NCBI RefSeq assembly: GCF_020283565.1
Contig: NC_060061.1
Span: forward strand, 3,356,010-3,420,009
Direction: 5' to 3'
DNA length: 64,000 nucleotides
Origin: Trifolium pratense
Lineage: Eukaryota; Streptophyta; Magnoliopsida; Fabales; Fabaceae
Of this stretch, positions 44,601 through 56,344 are shown one piece after another. Under the pieces are notes generated by a model. It was not told where the DNA came from. It made no database searches and saw only the letters and a list, made by a program, of their open reading frames with translations. Both the position numbers and the translations under genes were made by a program. Position 1 is the stretch's first letter; each line of letters begins with the position of its first letter.

Positions 44601-47600
44601 GCAACAGTCAGAGAACAAGCACTTGCTCAGCGTGAACAGTGTTATGAGATAATTATCAGTGCTTTGCGGTCTCTTAAAGGTGACACCTTGCGGAAGGAAT
44701 TTGGCTCTCCCATTAGATCTGCTTCCCAATCTGCACTTGATCCAGCCTCTCGGAAAACGTATATAAGCCAAATCGTTCAGCTGGGTGTCCAATCACCTGA
44801 CAGAATTTTCCATGAGTATCTTTACCAAGCTATGATCGATTTAGGTCTTGAGAATGAATTGTTAGAGTATGGAGGCCCTGACCTGTTGTCATTTTTACAA
44901 AGTGCTGGTCGTAAACCCATACATGAGGTTACTTATTTATCCTTTTCTCTCTAATAATTTGTTAATGGCCTAATGTTCACTTGGTCAAAAGTACAAATAG
45001 TGTGATTTTGAATTAGTAGTTTTGCATGCAGAAACTACAGACTATCCATACTTTTCATTACATTTCTTAGAAAATTGCATCTTGCTAATTATCTTCATGA
45101 TCATTTGTTCTCCCTATCTGCTAGGTTCGTGCTGTGACTGCAACAACTTCTCCAATGGGCCAATCGGGAGCACCTATGTCGCCTAATCAAGTCAAGTACT
45201 ATGAACTTTTGGCACGTTATTATGTCTTGAAGCGGCAACATATGCTTGCTGCTCATGCATTGCTAAGATTAGCTGGAAGGCCTTCTACTGATGGAATACC
45301 TACTCTTGAGCAGAGGTCAATCAGTTCCTCCATTTCCTTGTCATTTCTTTTGTATTTCTATGGAAGCTTTTCTAAATAGATTGTTGCGTAATTGCTGCAA
45401 ACCTCATAGAGATAGATCACATTAGTGAATACTGTCACCATAGTTGGATCTCATCTTTTGAATGTGAATTCACAGTTTATGATGTCAAGCTGAACCTTTT
45501 GTCAGATATGAATGACATCATGTTTAAAACTGTTTAAGATCCCACATTGGCCAAGGTATATGGTCAAAATACTCCTTATAATGGGTATGGCCATTCTCCA
45601 ATCCTCCCCCCTTGAGTTAGCTTTAGCGGATGAGTTAGACCTAGCATGTTCTTATTTATAATAAAAAATGGATGAATATCTTAAAATACATTTCATTTCC
45701 TAAAGAAAAAGAAAACCTTGAAGTCTGTTATTTCAAGCAAAGAAATCTTATGCCAAGCAGGGTTGAATCTGGAGTTTTTTTGCCACTTATATTAGACGTA
45801 TTTATGTGCTGTTGTTTTATCAATACTCATGAAAACTGACACTTGATCTAACCATATATAACGTTCCTGAATCCACATGTACTTTTAGTTTTCAAATAAG
45901 CACTGCTTATTATGTGTTTTGGATGACATAAATTCATTAATTTGTATAAGTCTGTACCTGTTCTAGTGCAAGATTCTGCATTTTACATGTATTTCATAGA
46001 TTCCCCTTTTCCACATAAGACCTCTACGTGGTTCTCTAGAATTTCAGATTGCCCAAATAGTTTTGCTTGCATTGACATCTTATAGTGTTTTGTTTTGTAA
46101 AATTTAGGTGTCAATACCTAAGCAATGGAGTTTTACAAGCAAAGAATGCAAATAATAGTGATGGGTTGGTTGGTTCTACTCAGAGTTCCAGTGACACTGG
46201 ATTACTAGATATGCTTGAAGGGAAGCTTGCTGTTCTCCGGTTTCAGATAAAAATCAAAGAGGAACTAGAGGCTATGGCTTCCAGTTCTGAGGTTTTACAC
46301 AGCACATCCAATTCTGTTGAAAATGGTTTAGTCCCTGAAACCAGTTCAACTGTTGATGCCAATTTTGCAAATGCAGCACGAGAGAAAGCCAACGAGCTAT
46401 CATCAGATTTGAAGAGCATAACGCAATTATATAATGAATATGCTGTTCCCTTTAAGCTCTGGGAGGTACTTCTTTCTCTTTCTGGCTGTGTGTGTAAATT
46501 TGTGCAGCTTCAGATATTTCTCTTCTGGCTGTTGACATAGTTTGGTAATGAACAGTTAGGTGTCCTTTAAAGTCTTTTGAGTTTTGGCATCTAGAATTAT
46601 TCTGAGCTATTTACTTCCATGTGTTGTTTATTTGAGGGAAAGGATGAACTGTTTGGTTAATTTTTTAAGAGAGAAAAATAGGAATTTGCGGTCATCGTAC
46701 TCATAATAAATTAGCAGCTCTATCCTTTTGTTTCTCTCCTGTCAAATCATTTACTTTTTTTTGTGTGACATGATTTACCTTTTCTTTCTTTTCAAACCAA
46801 ATGAAGCATTCTGGATTGTGTTTGTAGACTTCTATCTGCCACTGTTCTGCTTGGTTGTTCTTGGTTATGTATTATTCTTGTTGATAACATTGTCATTACA
46901 AAGTGAAATTCTGAAACTTATCCAATCTCGTGTCAACAGTTTTTCATTTCGTATTTTTCTTTCAGACATGCCTGGAGATGCTGTACTTTGCCAATTATTC
47001 TGCTGATAGTGACCGTAGCATTGTCAGAGAGACATGGGCTAGACTTTTAGATCAAGCTATTTCAAGAGGCGGCATTGCTGAAGCTTGCTCAGTGCTAAAG
47101 AGAGTTGGGCCCCGTCTCTATCCGGGTGATGGAACTGTTTTACAGCTTGACATTATTTGTCTTCACCTGGAGAAGGCTGGACTGGTGTGTTTTCTCCATC
47201 TTGTTGACAATTTATAGTCTGTAAATGCTTCTTTATAGTTCTTATATCTCCCCTGTGCTCTCTAGAATACCTTTCAGTTTTTGGCAGGCCGGGTTCGAGA
47301 GAATTATAATTCTCTTAACTTAGATATGAATTCATGTTTTTTGTAGGAGAGGTTAAATTCCGGGGTTGAATCTGTTGGAGATGAAGATGTTGCGAGAGCC
47401 CTTGTTTCTGCTTGTAAGGGTGCAGCAGAACCTGTATTGAACGCATATGATCAATTGTTATCAAATGGAGCAATTTTGCCATCCCCAAATCTTAGATTGC
47501 GGATGCTGAGATCAGTTCTAGTGGTACTTCGTGAGTGGGCTATGTCCATATATTCACACAGGATGGGAACAGGTGCCCCTGGGTCTTCCCTACTACTAGG

Positions 47601-48141
47601 CGGAGGATTCTCATTGGAACGTACAGTTGCTAGCCAAGGAATTCGGGACAAGATCACAAGTGTGGCAAACAGGTTAACTTCTTTAAATTTCATAGATTCA
47701 CATTATTAATGTTGCGCTTTTGACATTTTTATATGCATCATTTTTACCAACAAAAAATATTAGTTTTGTCGGCCGATTCCTTGTTCTCAATGCTAACATT
47801 ATATTGGGAATTAGCGGAGTTTTTAACTGTGCAAGTCCTGCTTACTCTGAATTTTTTTTATTTTTTTTTTAATCTCATTTTTTTTTATCACAAAACTCTC
47901 GCTTTGTTTTATATTTTCAAAGTATGTACAATTACAAATAACACCCAAAACAAGTGTTTTGGTATTCCTTTGTTTAGGTCTCAAGTGTGCCGAAGTTTTG
48001 TCCTGATTGACATTTATTTACAGGTACATGACTGAAGTACGGAGGTTAGCACTTCCACAGAGCCAAACAGAAGCGGTTTACCGAGGCTTTAAAGAGCTTG
48101 AAGAGTCGCTCATAAGTCCTCATTCATTCAATCGATTTTGA
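38618..48141 (+). CDS. NUP155: Nucleoporin NUP155
   Basis: Core scaffold nucleoporin of the inner ring of the nuclear pore, linking membrane nucleoporins to NUP93/NUP205-type subunits. I assembled 13 exons: 38618-38776, 39074-39243, 39825-39951, 41593-41855, 42061-43711, 43804-44016, 44148-44395, 44516-44927, 45125-45315, 46108-46465, 46966-47184, 47347-47672 and 48024-48141. They sum to 4455 nt, i.e. 1484 aa, close to the ~1464 aa of the Arabidopsis protein. The N-terminal half is the beta-propeller (WPPLVEVANTWELPPVLIER, IFLAGRDGHIYELIY) with a Ser/Gly-rich loop. The rest is an alpha-helical solenoid ending LEESLISPHSFNRF. The start is fixed by the conserved MSWEDEIVIRDVTNAGL. All junctions keep frame and no break is seen. 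Intron 3 (39952-41592) is the longest and holds repeats. Confidence 0.96.
40085..40400. repeat. Paired ~115 bp direct repeats, possible TRIM/LTR remnant
   Basis: Two copies (about 40092-40205 and 40287-40395) share aagtctc(a/g)cattg, then taaga/taagg, agtggcacc/agtggtatccc, cttacaagcc, attttgta and gggttaatctca/gagttagcctca. About 80 bp lies between them, including tatccatgcatcaagcccaa. The wording resembles the LTRs of small plant retrotransposons. I see no 5S-like domain, primer-binding site or gene. It lies in NUP155 intron 3. Confidence 0.55.
41963..41977. repeat. (AC)n microsatellite
   Basis: A short run of acacacacacacac in NUP155 intron 4. Confidence 0.8.
45520..45660. repeat. LTR-like fragment in NUP155 intron 9
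   Basis: The segment reads taagatcccacattggccaa, then tactccttataatgggtatg, then ccttgagttagctttagcgg. The tcccacattgg...ccttgagttagctt vocabulary is widespread at plant LTR ends. No coding part accompanies it, so this is probably a solo remnant. Confidence 0.45.
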
Positions 48142-49241
48142 TCTTTGTTGCAATGTAATATGTTGTATCAATTGTTCTTGTCAAATCAAATAATAATAAT
48201 TTTTAAATAAGTTTCTAATGTTCTATATTGGAGGTGATCATCTTTTGCTTTCCTTTTTACCCCCTTCTTTCAAAATCAGTCTTTGTGTAATCAATTAAGA
48301 TCATATCATATCTTGGGGTATATATTTTCCAGCCATTTCAGTAAGCCTCATTTCTACTGGTGTGAGAATTTATTTCACAGTCCAAAGCATTGTATCAAAT
48401 CAAATAGTTAAATATGTATATGTCTCTTTACTCTTTATTCTTCAATTTTGAAAAAATGTTTCAACTTTTAATAGTTTCCGTCTTTCAGCGTACAACAACA
48501 AAATGGAGTTCCTATTGTTAATTTTTGTGATAGTTCTAACGATAATGATCTGTATGGGCAACTTCATTTTCCAACAAGTATTTGTGGCAAAAAATAAATA
48601 AATATAATAATTAAAGTAAATTATACTATTTCAAAATAAGTTGACTTAGACTGTGTTCATGAACTCCTTTTACTTGAGGCAAATACTAACAGTTGACTTG
48701 ACCCTGATCGATGTAATTTTTTGGAATTTATTCATATAATAATCTTTCTTATAACGATTACTTGAATTATATTTTGGAATTGATGATTTAAATTCTATTT
48801 TAGTGAAACTATGTGTAGTTAGATGTGATTTAATGAAGAGTAATGAGAATACGCCCTGAAATATATAGATTTTAGGTTGTTTATGTCTGTTTCCTAAGAA
48901 GACACTTGGTTGAAAAATCATTCTGCAATCAATAGGTACTTGGTTTGAGACTTAACACTGAGAAAAGTCCTTCGGAGATTTAAGTTCTTTATTTTATGAG
49001 AAAATATAAGGGCATATGAGACTTTTAATGTATTATTATGATGAGATTAACGAGACAAATCATTCGCATTTTTATTTGGGTTAAATAAATTACAAGTCCC
49101 AAAATATTATCAAGTCTTGTCGTTTATGTGTCAAAAATAAAAAACAAATGTTACTAGTATTTCCAGCATGCCCGTTAATTTGCCATCAACGTACCGTCAG
49201 TTTCACTTCCCTAAAAAAATTGGCGTCCAAAAAAATAAAAT
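48142..49241. other. Intergenic stretch after NUP155
   Basis: The first ~200 bp probably include the NUP155 3' UTR (AT-rich, with a caaataataataat tract). The remainder is AT-rich without recognised genes or element ends. Confidence 0.5.
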
Positions 49242-49314
49242 TGGAGATGCGGGGTATCGAACCCCGTACCTCTCGCATGCAAAGCGAGCGCTCTACCATG
49301 TGAGCTACATCCCC
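49242..49314 (-). tRNA. tRNA-Ala (anticodon UGC)
   Basis: The 73-nt cloverleaf reads on the minus strand from GGGGATG to CATCTCC plus discriminator A. The acceptor stem pairs GGGGATG with CATCTCC (one G-U). The D arm carries TAGCTCACATGGTAGAGCG. The anticodon arm is CTCGC-TTTGCAT-GCGAG with TGC in the loop. The T arm is CGGGG-TTCGATA-CCCCG. Directly downstream on the minus strand is a T-rich run (attttatttttttgg) suited to Pol III termination. All features of a functional plant nuclear tRNA-Ala are present, without an intron. Confidence 0.97.
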
Positions 49315-50415
49315 ATGTGATATTTTTTTGTTTGCAAGATGTATAACATATATTTAGTTTACTCTTTTACATTAAAGGATGAACTGAAATATCACGTTCA
49401 CTTGCAAGAAGAGTCACTTTTACTTTTTAAATTGGAAACAAAAAATAATAATTTAAATAAGTAAATAACAATAAAATTGGAAACAAAATCATATAAATGA
49501 AGAGATTAAAGACCATACATGAACGTATAGTTATTTTAAAATGAGAATCAATCAGAATTTGTGAGTACTTTAAATAAAAATAGTATAAAATCATCGTATA
49601 TTTTAAACTCTTAAAATAATATAGTACAATTGAATGAAGAAGGAAAATACATAAAAAAGTTTTGATGTTTCCTTTACCTATATAAAACCTATTTGTATCT
49701 ATTTAGTATCAATTGTATCTATTTAGTATCAATCTGCTAGTTTCTTTGACACATGCTAGTTTTTTTTTTTTTTTTTATCTTACTCGATCTTTCTTTCCCT
49801 TTGATTCCAATAGTTCGACTTATCCAAAAAGATTTTTTTATATGGCAAAATTATAAAGTTACATAAAATCATGTCCCTTTAATGTGGATTCTCTTTTAAT
49901 TCTTAATTTAAATCAGTTATTCATCTATCATCAAATAATGTGAATTAGTTACATGCAGTGGTCATCAGATATATGATAAACTATCTAGTCCTTAGTAACT
50001 CAAAGGATTTTGAGTAATGGCAAAATGATGAGCACAACCATAAGTTGGGATGAGATGAAACAAAGTGAAAAGACTATATAGTAAATTTATGGAGCAAATG
50101 AATATGTAAATTATTTACATGCATAATATTGTCTTCTTTCAATCCACAACAAACAAAGACACATATAGTAGTGGTACACATATCCACAAGTCATCTACTT
50201 CTTCTAGGTTAGTGAAAAATTATTTTATAAACAATCAACTAACTAAGTACATAAAAACATCAATTAATCTAAGTTCATTAATTAATTGAAGTTAAATGTA
50301 ACTGTTAAATATCAAGAATCAAGAATTTACACAAACAAAAAGTCACACAAAATTATAGTATATATTTCCAAAAATAGCATTGTACATAAAATCTACTTGA
50401 CCATATAAATAAATA
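49315..50415. other. AT-rich intergenic DNA
   Basis: No gene was recognised. It contains a short tandem phrase (tatctatttagtatcaa, twice near 49696-49733) and a T-run at about 49759-49777. Confidence 0.5.
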
Positions 50416-50598
50416 GGGTCTTGCTAACGAGTGCCCCCGGGGCACTCTTTAAGTATTCTATTTAAAGAAATTTTTGATTAAAAAAGTTAAACACTACAAT
50501 TTTCAATGCGTTGACTTTACGCATTCCGATAAAAATTCTATAAAAAACTTACTATTTAAGGGCTTAAAGAGTGCCCGGGGCACTATTTAGCATTTGCC
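50416..50598. mobile_element. MITE with nested CCCCCGGGG palindrome ends, copy 2
   Basis: The left end is gggtcttgctaacgagtgcc then cccggggcactctttaag. The right end is cttaaagagtgcccggggca then ctatttagcatttgcc. It has the same architecture as the 11023-11199 copy, but with GAGTGCC in place of TAGTGCC and a different AT-rich centre. Length is about 183 bp and it has no coding capacity. Confidence 0.8.
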
Positions 50599-51129
50599 AA
50601 ATAAATAATCATAATAATATGACCTAACTGTCCCCAAACAGAGGACAATATTGTAATTGTCCCTCAGTTGCAAGATTCAACTTTCAACCTTAAGCTTGAG
50701 CTGGTTGGTATTGGACCTACTAGTAGAAATTTGAAAGAAAATTTATGGTCATCACTCAGTCAAAAATTACGTTCTTATAATATTATTATTATTAAAAATT
50801 ATTATTAATTATATCATATTATTACAAAGTAAAATAAAAAACAATTAGGTTTCAATTTGAATTTTTGTTCTGAATTTTCAATTCCTTTGAATTTTATCAG
50901 ATCTGAATATCAAAATTTTTCCCAATTGAGTCGCTTTCCACGTCAGTCATTATCCCCTCCAAAAGAAATTTTCGAACTTTCGATTTCTTATGCGAAAATA
51001 AGAACCCAAAATGTTTCGTTTAGAGCAAGAAAAAATCCGAAAACGATTTTAATTCTTTTTATCAAATTTTTTATTTTTATACTTTTCAACAATCAACAAC
51101 TGTTTCTCACCTTCACGGCGGCTGTTGCC
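50599..51129 (+). other. VAC14 5' flank and probable 5' UTR
   Basis: An ATT/TAA-rich tract at about 50780-50830 is followed by a stretch that is open in the VAC14 frame back to an ATG at 50857. That upstream extension (including TILILFIKFFIFILF) is not found in VAC14 homologues as I know them, so I treat it as 5' UTR. Confidence 0.5.
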
Positions 51130-54100
51130 ATGGCCGACGCTCTGTCGTCTATTCCGGCAGCCGTTCTTCGTAACCTTGCTGATAAGCTCTATGAGAAACG
51201 TAAAAATGCTGCTCTTGAGGTTTATCCTTTGCCCCTTTTTTGTTTTTTCAATTTGGGGTTTATCAATTATGATTAAATTTTTATTTTTTTATTTTGATGA
51301 TTTTATTTTTTTGTGTGTAGATTGAGAATATAGTGAAGCAATTAACTGCTAATGGAGATCATGATAAAATTAAGGCTGTTATCAATTTGTTGACTAATGA
51401 ATTTATTAATTCACCACAAGCTAATCATCGGAAGGTATAATTTTTAATTTTTGAAAAAATGTTGATTTCATTTTAATTTGTTCAATACATTGATCATGTT
51501 ATATAGGGTTGATGATTATGTTTTAATTTTTTATTTTTATTTTTGAATGAAGGGAGGATTGATAGGATTAGCTGCTGCAACTGTTGGGTTGACTTCTGAA
51601 GCATCTCAGCATCTTGAGGTTAGGGATTGTTAATTAATTTTGATTTTGTTTAACTGTTGGTAATATCTTAAGGGATGGAATTGAAATATTTTGAATTTCG
51701 GTAACTTATATCGTATCTAATTCTAGCAATTTAGTCTCATGGAATGATTTATTGCAAATGTGCATTAGTAATAGTGTTATCCTTCACTTTGGGTCCGTTT
51801 GGATTAACTTAATTTTGAGCTTATGAAAAGTAGCTTATGCAAATAAATAAGCTTTTATGTCAATTCATAAGTTCTAACTAACGGAAATTGTATTTTTATA
51901 AGCTGTTTTTTCATAAACTACCTTTCACAAAATTATAATAATACATAAAAACTTATTTATTTGCATAAGCTAAAAAATAAGCCAATCCAAACAGGACCTT
52001 TGTTGTTGAGCTTATTTTGATATAATGTTTGTACCTGGCAGAGTATTGTGCTCCCTGTGCTAGAGTCTTTCTCTGATCAAGAAAGCAGAGTTCGTTATTA
52101 TGCCTGTGAAGCACTATATAACATAGCTAAGGTGAGAGTTTGATTGTGTGGATATGTGTTCAGATTTAATCCGATCATCTACTAATGGCCAATTTTTGTC
52201 AGGTTGTGAGAGGGGACTTTATTCTATACTTCAACAACATTTTTGATGCCTTATGCAAGCTTTCCGCGGACTCTGATGGAAATGTACAAAGTGCTGCTCA
52301 CCTATTAGATCGGCTTGTGAAGGTATAAGTTTTTACAGGACTCCATTAAAGCCTCTGTGTGGCTATACATGTTTGCAGATCTCATGTGTATGCTTATTCG
52401 GGATTTATTTTACAATATAAGTTCAGTTGTTGTTTCCTTCAGATTAACTGATGATACACATTTCTCTATTGAAACAGGATATTGTGACTGAAAGTGATCA
52501 GTTCAGGTACCCCATACTCTCACGTCTATATTATTAGTTGTCTGTATCTAGTGTTCTTTGTTTTCAAAAGAACTGTAGGTACAGAATCTCTTATGTGCAA
52601 CTTTTGAACAGAGCTTCAATAGTCGAGAGGCGTAAACACCATGAGGTGTGAAGCTATCTCGTACTAAATGGAACAACTTTCACTTTTCATTTCCAAAATG
52701 AGATAATCAAAGTCAACTTTTACTTTCTATTCCAATTTAATCTGCCTTATTTCCGTCTTTTTTCCTTCTCTGATCTTTAGTATCGAAGAATTTATACCAC
52801 TGTTGAAGGAGCGCATGAATGTATTGAATCCATATGTCCGCCAGTTTTTGGTAGGATGGATTACTGTATTGGACAGTGTCCCAGATATTGATATGCTGGG
52901 TTTCCTTCCTGATTTTCTTGATGGTGAGCGCATTGTTTGAAGAATGGTCCTTTTAGTTTTCTACATTTTATATAAAGTAGATGTCAACTGCCTAATTGCA
53001 TGTGAACTTCTCAGGATTGTTTAACATGTTAAGTGATTCGAGTCATGAAATACGTCAACAGGCTGATTCAGCTCTTTCAGAGTTTCTTCAAGAAATTAAG
53101 AATTCACCAGTAAGACTCCTGCTAATATTTCCCCTTTTGATTGATTTTGTCACTTTTCAGTGTCAATTTCTTACGTTTTTGTCATTATCCCCTTTTTTTG
53201 TTCATTTGTCATTCTCTGACTCAAGCAGTGCTACTCTTGAAGTCTGTAGATTATGGTCGAATGGCTCAAATACTGGTACAGAGGGCAGGTTCTCCAGATG
53301 AATTTACGAGGCTAACAGCTATCACATGGGTAACTGTCACTTCAATCCTTTGACTCAATTGACAAGTATTTACTGTTACCATACTGTATGCTCAGGCTTG
53401 GAATTTTCTCAAACCAATACTTCTTTTATATTAAGAGGAAAAATGCTTCTGATTTGTTTCATTTGTATTTTATATAACTTTATGTCTGTGCCTCATTTTA
53501 ACAGATAAATGAGTTTGTCAAACTTGGTGGAGACCAGCTTGTTCCATATTATGCAGACATTCTTGGAGCCATTTTGCCCTGTATATCAGATAAAGAAGAG
53601 AAAATCAGAGTTGTAGGTTCACTTGAGATTCTCTTGTTTTATTTTGTTTCTCTTTCTATTTTTCTCTTGTTTTAACCACTTGTCAATTAAATTGCTTCCT
53701 TCCATGTAAAACAAAAATTTGAAGTTATCTCTGGCATATGTTTAAGGTTGCTCGTGAAACCAATGACGAGCTACGTGCTATTAAGGCTGATCCAGCTGAA
53801 GCATTTGATGTTGGAGCTATTCTCTCCATTGCCAGGAGGTATAGTTTTATATCCCGGGAAAAGATGCTAGGTTTTATTTTGTGATGAATGCAATTGAAAT
53901 ATTATAGATTTGTGAAGTATCTTGGTAACCTTAGAAACTATTTGGAAGTTATTATGAGGATCTTTTTTTGTATATCCAATTCTATTTTGCACTGACTATA
54001 CTGTCAAATGATTTCGGGTTGGTTTGGCTGATCAGGCAAATATCTAGTGAATGGGAGGCTACTCGAATTGAAGCTTTGCACTGGATATCAACCCTTGTAA

Positions 54101-56303
54101 ATGAATATCGCACCGAGGTGACTAGATTTTTTTTTAATCCAGCCCTTGTTTTGGCAATGTTTGAAGTCCCTGTACATCTGTGAATTTATCTACTTTCTTC
54201 ATATCCCCATCAGGGTCTATGTAACTACAGCTCAGTTGCAAGACCCATTTGCTTATGCTCTACATGTCATAAGTACTTTGGGAGTATGAGGTCTCTAATT
54301 GAGGAATGTTGCTTGACTGTAATAACCAGCAAAATGCTATTCTGCTACTTTTTTATCTTGTCCTACTAGCTCTTCCTAAATACCCAACAAGATGCGGCAG
54401 CATGATTTTCTTTCTTGTATTCCAGGATTTAGGAATCTAACTATTTTTTACCTAGTTTAAATTTAGTACGGAGTACCACTTTTTCTAATCAGGGCCATTT
54501 AGATATAATTATGGTAGGTGATGATGTTGTTCTACTGCATGTTTTTTGCAGTTTTGTACATTTTCTCACCATTTGTATGCCTTATACTTATGGTTGAATG
54601 ATATAATATATTTGCTGATTAAAAAAAAAGAAGATATAATTATGGTATTTCATGGCTCTTCAATCAAATAATACACATTTATCTACCAATATTTCATGTC
54701 ATTCTATTCCTTTTTCTGCAGAATTTCTTCTTTTATTAATGTGATTCCTTCTTTAAGTAATTATTATTTCTCATTACCTGAAATGCTCGTTAAAGCTTTT
54801 CTGTATCTTGTTTATGTCAATGAGAGATTTTGGTGCTCATTCAATTTTATTTTTCATGTCTGAAACAGGTTTTGCAATATCTGAACGACATATTCGACAC
54901 CCTGCTCAAGGCACTTTCAGATCCATCTGATGAGGTAGCCTTCTATCCTGATACTATTTTTGTAATAGATTTGTTTCATCAAATCATTCATTTATAAAAT
55001 ATTTTTTCAAACATGCTTTTAATTGTATGTTTATCTTGTCCTATAAATAAGTGTTAAATTTCTGATAGTTAGGGGATTATTAGTTAAAGTCCCCCAATTA
55101 TAAAAGCATATATAGGAGAAGTAAGGACGGGCTAGTGGTACAACGGTTGAAGCTATAGTTAAATAGTCATAATTGAGAGAATAATTCTGGATATTGGTAA
55201 ATATTATAATTAGGAGAGAATAGTTGTGAAGAAATATATATTATTAAATATACTCCTATTTCTATGTACATGTCTTTTAAAGTTGTTTTGCACAAACCAA
55301 GAAATAGCTTTGATTAATAAGTAAATTTCAAATATACTCTTAGGGTGCGTTTGATCTGCTAAAAAATAAGGGGTTGGACAGGACAACTCTGTTGTACTGT
55401 GTTTGATTTTAAAATTGTTCCTGTACTGGACAAATTGGGGGCCAAGGGACAGGACAAAACTTGAAATTCTTGTCCCTCACAGAACCATGGGACAACTTTT
55501 TGTCCTCAGCACAAGTTGTCTAAAATACCAAAATAACATTTTATCCACCAAACATCGTACAACACAAAGTTTGTTCAATACCTTAAACATTTGTGCTGTT
55601 ATGTCTTGTACTCCTGCACTGTTCTGTCCACTATTTATATTTTGCAGATCAAACGGACCCTTACTTTTCATTGGCCTACTCTCCCTTTTACATTTTTTCT
55701 TCATTAGCATTGATGTAAAATAATTGATAAGGTAAGTGTGTAATTTGCAAAAAAGTAGGTAATGTAATATTGAAAATATGAAAACGACGGATAAATAGCA
55801 ACACATTTTTCCTAAAAAAGAGGAACGCGGGAAATATTAATTAGGAAAGAATCATTCAGATTATGGAATTATTGGACCAAACTATATATATATAAGTTAC
55901 TGTTTTCATGATTTTTAGCTTATGACATTGAAGTCCCGATGGATCCCCCTGGCAGAAATTGCTTTTATTAAAAATAATTAGGCAATTGTTGAAAATGCTA
56001 AACGCTGCCTGATTTGCTTGGCATGAATGTGGATTAGCCAACACAAAGCAATGTAATTGATTGTTGTCTATGTAAGTTTTATGCATCAAGCTTATGTTGT
56101 GGCATCCAGTAGGGTAACTGACTGGTACCAGAGGAGTAGAGTACAGTAGAGTTTGGATATATGATGTTTTCACCGGTTAAATTTTGTCTTACTTTTGGGT
56201 AATATCAGATGATATTCAAATAGATTACATCGGTTTTTTTGGACTCATTTTGGCTCACTGGTTTCTTTTAATTTTTCTATTTAGGATGATTTTCATGCTC
56301 CTG

Positions 56304-56344
<41 letters not shown>

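Noticed and set aside
55403..55723. 106-codon frame in VAC14 intron 13
   Set aside because: It lies across a MITE and runs out of its right end; no protein similarity was recognised.
56305..56339. TC-run as a regulatory GAGA/CT element
   Set aside because: It is deep inside an intron and is a plain microsatellite. Nothing supports a promoter role.
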